Assembly (NCBI GenBank): GCA_964639765.1
Contig: CAZXEN010000004.1
Span: 1 to 64,000, forward strand
Reading direction: 5' to 3'
DNA from: Scybalousia_A sp964639765
GTDB taxonomy: Bacteria; Bacteroidota; Bacteroidia; Bacteroidales; P3
DNA length: 64,000 bases
Shown here one piece after another: positions 17,908 to 26,524 of the stretch (the first letter of the stretch is position 1; each line of letters opens with the position of its first letter). The translations under genes and the position numbers were made by a program. The notes beneath the pieces were generated by a model. The model saw only the letters and a list, made by a program, of their open reading frames with translations, was not told the DNA's origin and did not search any database.

Positions 17908-20900
17908 ATGAGCCAATACAACATCATAGTGGAGAACGAGGAATACACCGTAGTCAGCGAGTATAAAACCCAGTATGGGGCACCCGACCAATACCAGAGC
18001 GAGGCGGCACTGGAAGAGAACTTCATCAAGACCCTGAAGGAACAGGGATATGAGTACCTACCCATCCACACGGAGAAGAACTTGGTGGAAAACCTGCGCA
18101 GGCAGCTGGAGCGGCTGAACAACTACACATTCACCGATGACGAGTGGAAGCGGTTCTTCGGCGAGAGCATAGCCAACAAGAACGACAGCATCGAGGCGAA
18201 GACGTCAAAAATACAGGAAGACCATATCCAAGTCCTGAAGCGTGATAATGGCGAGAGCAAGAACATCTACCTCCTTGATAAGAAGAGCATACACAACAAC
18301 TACCTGCAAGTCATCAACCAATACGTGCAGAATGTAGAAGGTAGAATGCAGAATGTGGAATGGAAAAACCGGTATGATGTGTCAATTCTGGTCAATGGTC
18401 TCCCGCTGGTGCATATAGAACTGAAACGGCGGGGCGTGCAACTCAAAGAGGCGTTCAACCAGATAAACCGTTATCAGCGGGACTCGTTCTGGGCGGGATG
18501 TGGGTTGTATGAGTATGTGCAGATTTTCGTCATTAGCAACGGCACCAACACCAAATACTACTCCAACACCACCCGTGCAAACCATATCAAGGAGCAGCAG
18601 GGCAACCGAAACAAGACGAAGAAGACCAGCAACTCGTTTGAGTTCTCATCGTTCTGGGCGGACAGTAACAACGAGCCTATCCTCGATCTTATTGACTTCA
18701 CCAAGACATTCTTCTCAAAACACACCCTGTTGAACATCCTTACCAAGTATTGTGTCTTCACCAGCGAGCGGATGCTGATGGTGATGAGACCCTATCAGAT
18801 AGCGGCCACGGAACGTATCATAGAGCGTATCAAGATAGCGAACAACTATAAGTTGTACGGCAAGACGGAGGGCGGCGGATACATCTGGCACACCACAGGT
18901 AGCGGCAAGACCCTGACCTCGTTCAAGACGGCACAGCTGGCGTCACGGCTGGACTACATCGACAAGGTGTTGTTCGTGGTGGATAGGAAAGACCTCGACT
19001 ACCAGACGATGAAGGAGTACAACCGTTTTGAGGAAGGGGCGGCGGACAGCAACTCATCGACGGCGGTACTGCAACGGCAGTTAGAGAACAAGGACAAGAA
19101 CGGAGCATACCACGATTACAAGATAATCATCACCACCATACAGAAACTGTCCATCTTCGTCCAAAAGAACAAAGGACACGAGATATTCCAGAAACACGTT
19201 GTCATCATCTTCGACGAATGTCATCGCAGCAACTTCGGCGAGATGCACACGGCAATCACCAAGAACTTCAAGAAATACCATCTGTTCGGTTTCACCGGAA
19301 CACCCATTTTTGCAGCGAATGCAAGCACGGGCGGCAACATACAGTTGAAGACCACCCAACAGGCATTCGGCAACAAACTGCACACCTACACCATCGTCCA
19401 TGCAATCAAGGACGAGAACGTCCTACCGTTCAGGATTGACTACGTGAATACCGTGAAGCAGAAGGAGGGCATCCAAGACAAGCAGATTTCGGCAATAGAC
19501 CGAGAGAAGGCAATGTCGGCATCCGAGCGTGTGGAAGAGGTGGTGAGGTACATCCTTGAACACTTTGACCAAAAGACCAAGCGGACATCCTACTACTCGT
19601 TCCGAACCACTCAGAACATCAGCGAGGTGGCGAGTGCAGGCAGAGGCAAAGAGGTGAAGGAGGAGAAGATGGTGATGAAACTACTCGGGTTCAATGCAAT
19701 GTTTGCAGTGGCGTCCATCCCGATGGCGAAGGCATACTACAACGAGTTCAAGCGGCAGCAGTCGGCACTACCCGAAGCACAGCGTTTGAAGATAGCAACC
19801 ATCTATTCCTACGGTGCAAACGAGGAAGAGATTGACGGCATACTGGCGGAAGAGAACCCCGAGAGTACCACCAACCTCGACCAGCAGAGCAGGGATTTCC
19901 TTGAAGGTGCAATCAAGGACTACAACCAGATGTTCGGCACCAATTACGACACCAGCAGCGAGCGTTTCCAGAACTACTACAAAGACCTTTCGTTGAGGAT
20001 GAAGAACCGTCAGGTGGATTTGTTGATTGTGGTCAATATGTTCCTCACGGGCTTTGATGCAACCACACTGAACACCCTATTCGTCGATAAAAACCTACGT
20101 CAGCACGGACTTTTGCAGAGTTATAGTCGCACCAACAGAATACTCAATTCCATCAAGACCTTTGGCAACATCGTCTGTTTCCGCAATCTGCAACAAGAGA
20201 CCGACGATGCAATCGCACTGTTTGGCGACAAGGATGCAAGCAGTATCGTCTTGTTGAAAGACTTCAACTCATACTACAACGGATACGACGTGCCGGGTGG
20301 CAAGCACTGTTATGGTTATGCAGAGTTAGTGCAGCAGTTGAAGGAAGAGTTTCCCGACGGAAGACCGGAAAAGGGTGAGCAGGAAGAGAGACGGTTCATC
20401 GGATTGTTCGGAAGTCTATTGAAATCTATCAACGTCCTGCAAGCATTCGACCAGTTCGAGGGCAAAGAACTACTCACCGACGGACAGATGCAGGACTACC
20501 AATCACACTACCTCGATTTGAGGGATAAATGGAGAAAGAGAACCTACGTGGATAAGGAGGTGATAAACGATGACCTCATATTCGAGACCGAGCTCATCCG
20601 TCAGGTGGAGATAAACATCGACTACATCCTGATGTTGGTTCAGCAGTATCACGACAGCAACTGTAAGAACAAGGAGATACTGGTGAATATCTCAAAGGCA
20701 ATCAGAGCAAGTATGAACCTCCGCAGCAAGAAGGAACTCATCGAGAGTTTCATCGAGACCGTCAATACCGAAGAGGATGTGAATAGGGCGTGGGAGGAAT
20801 ATGTGAAACGGAAGAGAGAGGAAGACCTTGCAACCATCATCAAGGAAGAAAGTTTGAAGACGGCGGAGACCAAGAAGTACATCAGCAATGCATTCCGAGA

Positions 20901-21045
20901 CGGTCAGTTGAGAACCACTGGAACCGACATAGATAAGATACTTCCGGCAATGTCGAGATTTGGCGGAGACGGCAATCGCAGTTGTGTAAAAACATCCGTC
21001 ATCCTAAAGCTGAAGGAGTTTTTTGAGAAGTATCTGGGTCTGTAA
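17908..21045 (+). CDS. hsdR: Type I restriction endonuclease subunit HsdR
   Basis: The 1,045-residue ATP-dependent translocase and nuclease subunit. The N-terminal nuclease domain shows YDVSILVNGLPLVHIELKRRG (about 153-173; D and E-x-K catalytic pattern). The motor has Walker A HTTGSGKT (about 328), a DEAD-like box DECHRS (about 436), and helicase domain 2 with VVNMFLTGFDA and the arginine motif QSYSRTNR. The C-terminal helical part contacts HsdM. Length is normal for the EcoR124-like family. A short NVEGRMQNVEWKN stretch (about residue 140-152) looks like a repeat-derived insertion. It is the last gene of the island; 16 nt after its stop begins the right direct repeat. Confidence 0.95.
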   Translation: MSQYNIIVENEEYTVVSEYKTQYGAPDQYQSEAALEENFIKTLKEQGYEYLPIHTEKNLVENLRRQLERLNNYTFTDDEWKRFFGESIANKNDSIEAKTSKIQEDHIQVLKRDNGESKNIYLLDKKSIHNNYLQVINQYVQNVEGRMQNVEWKNRYDVSILVNGLPLVHIELKRRGVQLKEAFNQINRYQRDSFWAGCGLYEYVQIFVISNGTNTKYYSNTTRANHIKEQQGNRNKTKKTSNSFEFSSFWADSNNEPILDLIDFTKTFFSKHTLLNILTKYCVFTSERMLMVMRPYQIAATERIIERIKIANNYKLYGKTEGGGYIWHTTGSGKTLTSFKTAQLASRLDYIDKVLFVVDRKDLDYQTMKEYNRFEEGAADSNSSTAVLQRQLENKDKNGAYHDYKIIITTIQKLSIFVQKNKGHEIFQKHVVIIFDECHRSNFGEMHTAITKNFKKYHLFGFTGTPIFAANASTGGNIQLKTTQQAFGNKLHTYTIVHAIKDENVLPFRIDYVNTVKQKEGIQDKQISAIDREKAMSASERVEEVVRYILEHFDQKTKRTSYYSFRTTQNISEVASAGRGKEVKEEKMVMKLLGFNAMFAVASIPMAKAYYNEFKRQQSALPEAQRLKIATIYSYGANEEEIDGILAEENPESTTNLDQQSRDFLEGAIKDYNQMFGTNYDTSSERFQNYYKDLSLRMKNRQVDLLIVVNMFLTGFDATTLNTLFVDKNLRQHGLLQSYSRTNRILNSIKTFGNIVCFRNLQQETDDAIALFGDKDASSIVLLKDFNSYYNGYDVPGGKHCYGYAELVQQLKEEFPDGRPEKGEQEERRFIGLFGSLLKSINVLQAFDQFEGKELLTDGQMQDYQSHYLDLRDKWRKRTYVDKEVINDDLIFETELIRQVEINIDYILMLVQQYHDSNCKNKEILVNISKAIRASMNLRSKKELIESFIETVNTEEDVNRAWEEYVKRKREEDLATIIKEESLKTAETKKYISNAFRDGQLRTTGTDIDKILPAMSRFGGDGNRSCVKTSVILKLKEFFEKYLGL

Positions 21046-21061
21046 TTACCGCAGCAACATT

Positions 21062-21103
21062 ACTCGTTTTTTTGTTACAAAAAAGTGTGTAAAATTCGCT
21101 GGT
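21062..21103. repeat. Right junction of the type I island
   Basis: ACTCGTTTTTT (21062-21072) matches the left repeat at 12284. The sequence GTTACAAAAAAGTGTGTAAA and the following ATTCGCTGGT to 21103 is found inverted at 31741-31771, where it is joined directly to a dnaK terminator copy. The right flank of the pre-insertion locus therefore begins here. Confidence 0.7.
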
Positions 21104-21157
21104 ATTTTAACTTTGCAGAAAAAATAAAAGAATGGTAGGTAAAAAAAATACTAATTA

Positions 21158-21187
21158 TTGCAACATAATTAAATTGTTGTATCTTTG
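21158..21187 (+). promoter_or_regulatory. Consensus Bacteroidota promoter
   Basis: TTG (21158-21160), 19-nt spacer and TATCTTTG (21180-21187), a perfect TTG-N19-TAnnTTTG match, 18 nt before the ATG of a truncated secreted-protein gene. Confidence 0.65.
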
Positions 21188-21204
21188 CAAAAATGTGATC
21201 ATAT

Positions 21205-21294
21205 ATGAGAAAAACAATGGTATTGTTAGCGGTGCTAATAGCTGCTAAGTGTTGCTTTGCGCAGAGTTCTGGTGTTGAGAAACTTGACCAGTGA
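21205..21294 (+). pseudogene. Signal-peptide stub of a secreted protein
   Basis: Twenty-nine residues: MRKT, a hydrophobic core (MVLLAVLIAAKCCFA), a cleavage-like site before QSS, then a stop. It has a perfect upstream promoter but no mature domain, so it is the 5' remnant of an exported protein that was cut off by the decarboxylase fragment that follows. Confidence 0.45.
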
Positions 21295-21315
21295 ACCCAA
21301 GTATGAAAAGAAGGT

Positions 21316-21579
21316 CAGCAGACCTATTTCGGTCCCAACGACCTCTTAAACAAGACGGACAAACGACCTATTGTCTATGTGTCAGACGAGGCACATTATT
21401 CCAATATGCATCTGTGCGACTTGCAAAACCTTGAGGTGAGACTGGTAAAAAGCGATGCTATGGGACGTATGATTCCCGAGGAACTGGAAAAAGCGTTGGA
21501 CCCTTCCCGTCTGGCACTTGTGGTTTTAGCGGAACCACAGCTTCTGCTTGAGGTCTATGATGCTGGTGTCATACTTTGA
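21316..21579 (+). pseudogene. PLP-dependent decarboxylase fragment
   Basis: The frame from about 21316 (GQQTYFGPND) contains KRPIVYVSDEAHYSN and MGRMIPEELEKALDPSRLAL. These correspond to an internal part of group II pyridoxal-dependent decarboxylases (histidine/glutamate decarboxylase family) upstream of the PLP lysine. The catalytic lysine region is missing. Reading continues past residue VV into unrelated LAEPQLLLEVYDAG before a stop, so the fragment is fused to other debris. Confidence 0.6.
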
Positions 21580-21636
21580 ATAGTCGGGGAACTGCCAGGT
21601 ATTCTTGGTATTCAGCAACATCATTTTCTTTGTCAT
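21526..21636 (-). pseudogene. Unidentified N-terminal gene fragment
   Basis: Thirty-six residues on the minus strand, MTKKMMLLNTKNTWQFPDYS to KLWFR. The start and composition look like a real N-terminus, but the frame stops where it meets the decarboxylase fragment. At the meeting point TGTGGTT/AACCACA (21519-21539) forms a 7-bp hairpin. I do not recognise the family. Confidence 0.3.
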
Positions 21637-21788
21637 TTCGTGTGTTTTATAATTTTATAACTGTTTAATAACGCATTAAATACTTATTTATTGCATAGTG
21701 TCTTTTTGAAATTCACCACTTTTGGGTATTGTGCAGGTGGAGCTATGTGGATACTTTTGCAGAGTCTAATCAAATAAAATATAATATT

Positions 21789-22325
21789 ATGGATAAAAAA
21801 CAGACTTTCTGGGGCGCTACAGGTTTTGTGGTGCTGTATTTTGTGGCGGTTTTTATCGCCGAATTCATTGGTTTTATTGATCCTATATGCTGGATGCTGG
21901 CTCCTGCCGTAGGATCGCTGTTCGCTGCTTTCCCTTACCGGTGGCTGGCGTTGCGTTGGAAGCGTTTTGGACTTGGTACATTGCTCGCTGTTGTGTTTGG
22001 AGGAGTGATGGCTGTCTTGGGTGAGTTTGATCTCCTGCAGCTGATTATCTGCATCGGTTGCGGACTGTTGAGTGATGTGTTGCGACTGGGTGTAAAGCGT
22101 GACTACGTAGCCTATCCTGTGCTTGCACTTGGCAACATTGCTTCCATTATCTATATGTGGTTGCGTAAGGAGTGGTACCTGCAAGGTGCTGCCAGAGAGG
22201 TGGGACAGTCCTACGCAGACGCAATGGCACCGTTGCAAAACACTCTGTGGTTTATTATCGCTTTGGTGGCTATCATCCTTCTCGCAGAATGTGGTCTATG
22301 GATGGCAAAACGTTGGATAAAATAA
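21789..22325 (+). CDS. MptD-family (Trep_Strep) ECF transporter S component
   Basis: A 178-residue membrane protein with about five hydrophobic segments (FWGATGFVVLYFVAVFIAEF; MLAPAVGSLFAAFPY; GTLLAVVFGGVMAVLG; LLQLIICIGCGLLSDVLRLG; WFIIALVAIILLAECGL). The GLLSDVLRL loop and overall plan match the MptD/Trep_Strep family of energy-coupling-factor substrate-binding components. The ATPases and T component are not in the window, so it must share a remote ECF module or be an orphan. The substrate is unknown. I used ATG 21789; an upstream frame extension to 21729 has no support. Confidence 0.75.
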   Translation: MDKKQTFWGATGFVVLYFVAVFIAEFIGFIDPICWMLAPAVGSLFAAFPYRWLALRWKRFGLGTLLAVVFGGVMAVLGEFDLLQLIICIGCGLLSDVLRLGVKRDYVAYPVLALGNIASIIYMWLRKEWYLQGAAREVGQSYADAMAPLQNTLWFIIALVAIILLAECGLWMAKRWIK

Positions 22326-22468
22326 ATTTCAACAACACTAAACATTATGCAAAATGGAAAGTAGCCATCGCCAATTGCCGCTGTCATCGTGGTGGAGGCA
22401 GTTCAGTAAACAATTGTGTTGCATTTCCATCCTCGGTGATTGATAACAAAATTCATTGATAAAAAAAT

Positions 22469-22499
22469 AGAGAACAAAAACGCTTTGTTCTCTTTTTTT
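22469..22499 (+). terminator. Rho-independent terminator
   Basis: AGAGAACAAA (22469-22478) pairs with TTTGTTCTCT (22484-22493), followed by a T tract. It ends the ECF S-component transcript. The remaining 22326-22688 shows nothing else I can name. Confidence 0.8.
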
Positions 22500-22688
22500 G
22501 TTTCTGCATATGTGATACAAGTTTTATCACTTTTTTACTCTTGTATATTTTATGTCTGCTCAATCTCCCCATACTACACGGATTATGTGATTTGTATAAA
22601 AAACTACGAAAGGAAAAACTTTGTACCCCCTTTGCCCCCTTGGGTGCTTTGTATGTATTTCTCCTTTACAGAAAGAGAGTCCTGAATC

Positions 22689-24716
22689 TTATTTTAACAT
22701 TTCGAGGAAATCGTCTTCGGTTATCATTTTGATGTTCAGGGTTTCGGCTTTGCGTTTCTTTTCTGGTCCCATTTTTTCTCCGCAGACAAGATAGTCGGTC
22801 TTTTTTGACAGGGAGGAGACATTCTTGCCGCCGTTTTGTTCTATGGCTTTCTTGATGCCTTCTCTGGAAAACGTCCTGAAAGTTCCGCTGACAACAAAGG
22901 ATTTGCCTTGAAGTTTGTCCAAAAAGTCTTGCTTTTCAACAACAAAATTCAAGTCTTTTTGTCTCAAATCCTGAATTTCAGAAATATTCTCTTCGTTTCT
23001 GAACCACGAATAAACGCTTTCGGCTATAGTCTGTCCTATATCTTCCACGTTCATCAGGTCTTCCACGCTTGCAGACATCAGATTGTCTATGTTTTCAAAA
23101 TGATATGCAAGTGTCTTTGCACCCACTTCACCCACATAGCGTATTCCCAAGGCATACAAGACCCTCTCAAAAGACACCTTCTTGGACTCCTCTATGGCGT
23201 TGATGATGTTGTCAGCCGATTTCTCCTGTATGGAGACTTTTTTGCCGTCATCGGAAAGATATACTCCCATGATATCCTCCCTTCTTAAATCATATAGAGA
23301 GGCAAAATCAGATACTTTGCTGTTGTTCAAAAGATAACGCATCTTCTCTCCGCCAAGCGATTCTATATTCATTGCCTTTTTGGAGATAAAATGCTGGAAA
23401 CGTCCCAAGATTTGAGGAGGACAATGGTTGTAGTTTGGACAGAACCAACCGGCTTGGTCTTCTTCCTTTACCAGTTCTGCTCCACAGACAGGACAATGGG
23501 TTATAAACTTTATCCTTTTCAGTTTTCCGTTGCTTGCAAGTGTCTCATCATGTCTTGTTTCAACAATCTTAGGTATTATTTCACCGCCTTTCTCCACCAC
23601 AAGCGTGTCTCCTTGGCACAAATCCAGAATATCCATCTGGTCTGCATTGTGGAGTGTAGCACGTTTTACCACAGTGCCTCCCAAATGCACAGGGTCAAAC
23701 TCTGCCACCGGAGTTATGATACCCGTCCTGCCTACCTGGTATGTAACCTTTTGAAGTTTGGAGAAAGCCTGCTCTGCCTTGAACTTGTAGGCTGTAGCCC
23801 AACGAGGTGATTTTGCTGTGGAACCAAGGACATTCCAATACTTTACTTCATTGAGTTTGATAACTATTCCGTCAATATCAAAAGGCAGGTTGAAACGTTC
23901 TTTGTCCCAATAGTTTATAAAGTCTGTTATCTCGTCTATGTTGTGGGTAATGGCAAAAAAATTGCCCGTCTTGAAACCCCATTCCCTGGCTTGTCTCAGC
24001 CGTTCATAATGAGTTGTTTCTCCTGCTTGATCACTTATGATAAAATAAAGAAAACAGTCAAGTTTGCGTTTTGCAACCTGTTTCGGGTCTTGAAGTTTAA
24101 GACTTCCGGAGGCTGCATTTCTACAGTTGGCAAAGGGTTCTTCCCCGTTTTCTATCCTCTGAGAGTTGAACTCTTCAAAAGCTTTCCTTGGATATATTAC
24201 TTCTCCTCTTATTTCAAAACGCTGCGGATAACCTTCTCCTTGTAGTCTCAAAGGAATGGAACGGATGGTTTTTATATTTGCTGTAACATCATCGCCTACA
24301 ACTCCATTGCCTCTTGTGGCAGCACGTTGTAGCATTCCGTCTTCATATAAAAGGCTTATGGCTAAACCATCGTATTTCAGTTCACAAACCCATTCCAAGT
24401 CTTTTATTCCAAGAGTCTGCTCAGCCCTTTGGACAAAATCAGCAATTTCTTCCTTGTTGTAGGTATTGGCCAAGGAAAGCATGGGGAAAGTATGCGTAAC
24501 CTGACGGAAATTCTTGTTTATCTCTCCTCCGACTCTTTGCGTTGGAGTATCGGGCAAAGCATATTGAGGATATTGTCTTTCCAGACCCTCCAACTCCTTG
24601 AGCAGTCTGTCAAAAATTATATCGTCTATTGTAGGCTGGTCTAAGACATAGTATTCATAGGAATATCTATTGAGACGGTCTGTCAAGTCTTTTATCTTCT
24701 GCTGAGTGTCATCCAT
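22689..24716 (-). CDS. ligA: NAD-dependent DNA ligase LigA
   Basis: Seals nicks during replication and repair using NAD+. The domains run Ia (YEYYVLDQPTIDD), adenylation with KYDG (catalytic Lys about residue 110), OB fold, four-cysteine zinc finger (CPVCG and CPNYNHCP), helix-hairpin-helix, and a C-terminal BRCT (GKSFVVSGTF to the end). The roughly 675-residue length is normal. I chose MDDTQQKIKDL at 24716. An ATG at 24731 overlaps the stop of the upstream acyl-CoA ligase as TAATG and would add five residues by translational coupling. The two genes form an operon. Confidence 0.95.
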   Translation of the reverse strand: MDDTQQKIKDLTDRLNRYSYEYYVLDQPTIDDIIFDRLLKELEGLERQYPQYALPDTPTQRVGGEINKNFRQVTHTFPMLSLANTYNKEEIADFVQRAEQTLGIKDLEWVCELKYDGLAISLLYEDGMLQRAATRGNGVVGDDVTANIKTIRSIPLRLQGEGYPQRFEIRGEVIYPRKAFEEFNSQRIENGEEPFANCRNAASGSLKLQDPKQVAKRKLDCFLYFIISDQAGETTHYERLRQAREWGFKTGNFFAITHNIDEITDFINYWDKERFNLPFDIDGIVIKLNEVKYWNVLGSTAKSPRWATAYKFKAEQAFSKLQKVTYQVGRTGIITPVAEFDPVHLGGTVVKRATLHNADQMDILDLCQGDTLVVEKGGEIIPKIVETRHDETLASNGKLKRIKFITHCPVCGAELVKEEDQAGWFCPNYNHCPPQILGRFQHFISKKAMNIESLGGEKMRYLLNNSKVSDFASLYDLRREDIMGVYLSDDGKKVSIQEKSADNIINAIEESKKVSFERVLYALGIRYVGEVGAKTLAYHFENIDNLMSASVEDLMNVEDIGQTIAESVYSWFRNEENISEIQDLRQKDLNFVVEKQDFLDKLQGKSFVVSGTFRTFSREGIKKAIEQNGGKNVSSLSKKTDYLVCGEKMGPEKKRKAETLNIKMITEDDFLEMLK

Positions 24717-24730
24717 AAAGCACAGCGTCA

Positions 24731-26383
24731 TTATTTATGGCTATACATATATCTTTTGATGCTACGTTTCGGTGTTCTTTCAAATTCTTCTGGCTGTATG
24801 TAGAGTTTGGATATCTGTTCGTAGGCAGGAAGTTCTTTGTTGGTCTCCAAGCGTATTTGTTCCAAGATTTCCTCAAAGCCTTTTCTGTCCAAAGCATCGG
24901 TGTCTATCTTTTCTTGGTCCAGATTTACAAGACCTATTATCTTGCCTTCCTTCTCCATTACCAATGCCTCATTGACATACTCCATGGAATTCAGTTTGTC
25001 TTCTATTTCTTCTGGATAGATATTCTGTCCGTTGGAAGAAAGTATCATATTTTTTATTCTTCCTTTTATATAAAGGTAGCCGTCTTTGTCCACAACACCC
25101 AAATCACCTGTATGAAGCCAGCCGTCAATCAATGTTTCCTTGGTTGCCCTTTCATTCTTGTAGTATCCCAGCATGACATTCTGACCTCTGACGATAATTT
25201 CCCCTGGTATTTTCTCTGGGTCAGGAGAGTCTATCTTTAGTTCCATCTCTGCCACAGGTCTGCCACAGGAACAAAGTCTGGTGTCCTTCCAGTCGGAATA
25301 GCATATTATAGGAGCACACTCTGTCATTCCATAGCCTATGGTATAGCGGAAGCCCACTTTCTTCAGGAATGCTTCCACCTCGCCATTAATTGCAGCACCT
25401 CCGATAATAACTTCATAGAAATGTTCCCCGAAAGATACATGCAAGGATTTTTGAATACGTTTCAAAAGCACCTTGTTGATGTAAGGGGTTCTGAGCAAGG
25501 ACTTCATCATTCGCTTGTCCAGAATAGGTTTAAGTTTGGCCTTGTATATCTTTTCTATAATCAAAGGCACGGAAATAATAATATCTGGCTTTATTTCTGC
25601 AAAAGCTTCCGCAACTATCTTTGGAGAAGGGACACGTGTAAGGAAATGTATGTGGGTTCCAGCAACAAATTCAAACAAAAGCTCAAAACTCATCGCATAC
25701 ATGTGTGCCAGAGGTAACATGGATATGCTGTTTGAGTATTCATTAAGGTTTGTTATGACCCTTGCTGCAAAGTTAAGGTTGCCTGTCAATGCTCTGTAAG
25801 GTATCATCACACCCTTGCTCATGGATGTTGTGCCTGAGGTATAGTTTATCAAAGCAAGGTCTTCCGGATTTTCTCTTCTGTATTTCACATTCTCCTTACC
25901 GAAACCGTTTGGATATTTCTCTTTGAAAAGATGGTCAAGATTGTCGTATGCTTGCCTGTACAGATCATCTTTACAATATACAAGCTTGAAGTCCTGTATT
26001 TGTATAACTGCATTGACATTAGGAAGGTTTTCTGCTTCTATTCCTTCCCAGACAACATCGCCTACAATCAACAGCTTTGCTTCGGAATGATTTACAAGAT
26101 GCTCCACATTCTGAGGTTTGAACTCATGCAAAAGAGGAACAGCCACGGCACCATAACTGAGAATGGAAAAATATGCTATTGCCCAAGAAGCGCAATTTCT
26201 TGAACATATTGCTATGTGGTCTCCTTCTTTTATGCCGCAATGTTCATAAAGTATGTGTAATCGTGCTATCCTGCTTCCTACTTCAGAATATGTTACAGGT
26301 TCTTTCTTATAGTCGCTCAAAGCAGGTCTATCCCAATGGTTGATAATAGATTGCTCTATTGTAGCAATAAAACTTTGTTTCAT
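24731..26383 (-). CDS. AMP-binding long-chain acyl-CoA synthetase
   Basis: ATP-dependent activation of a fatty acid to acyl-CoA through an acyl-AMP. The 550 residues contain the AMP-binding signature INYTSGTTSMSKGVMIPYRA (about 177-196), GYGMTECAP, the GEIIVRGQNVMLGYYKN motif, the hinge DGWLHTGDLG and the C-terminal KNMILSSNGQNIYPEEIE with the catalytic lysine region (RTPKRSIKRY). It resembles the FadD/LC-FACS group. It is transcribed divergently from the hydrogenase, with a TATTTTTG box on the minus strand near 26434-26441. The exact chain-length preference is not readable. Confidence 0.9.
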   Translation of the reverse strand: MKQSFIATIEQSIINHWDRPALSDYKKEPVTYSEVGSRIARLHILYEHCGIKEGDHIAICSRNCASWAIAYFSILSYGAVAVPLLHEFKPQNVEHLVNHSEAKLLIVGDVVWEGIEAENLPNVNAVIQIQDFKLVYCKDDLYRQAYDNLDHLFKEKYPNGFGKENVKYRRENPEDLALINYTSGTTSMSKGVMIPYRALTGNLNFAARVITNLNEYSNSISMLPLAHMYAMSFELLFEFVAGTHIHFLTRVPSPKIVAEAFAEIKPDIIISVPLIIEKIYKAKLKPILDKRMMKSLLRTPYINKVLLKRIQKSLHVSFGEHFYEVIIGGAAINGEVEAFLKKVGFRYTIGYGMTECAPIICYSDWKDTRLCSCGRPVAEMELKIDSPDPEKIPGEIIVRGQNVMLGYYKNERATKETLIDGWLHTGDLGVVDKDGYLYIKGRIKNMILSSNGQNIYPEEIEDKLNSMEYVNEALVMEKEGKIIGLVNLDQEKIDTDALDRKGFEEILEQIRLETNKELPAYEQISKLYIQPEEFERTPKRSIKRYMYSHK

Positions 26384-26524
26384 TTAATTTTTCTTGCTAT
26401 TCACTAAACAGTGTTTCATTATTATTAAGGCTTGCAAAAATAGTAAAATATTTTAATCTATGGTATAATTTTATTTTATTTTTTGCGTTACTACTATTAA
26501 AAAAATAAAAACACAGCATAAAAA

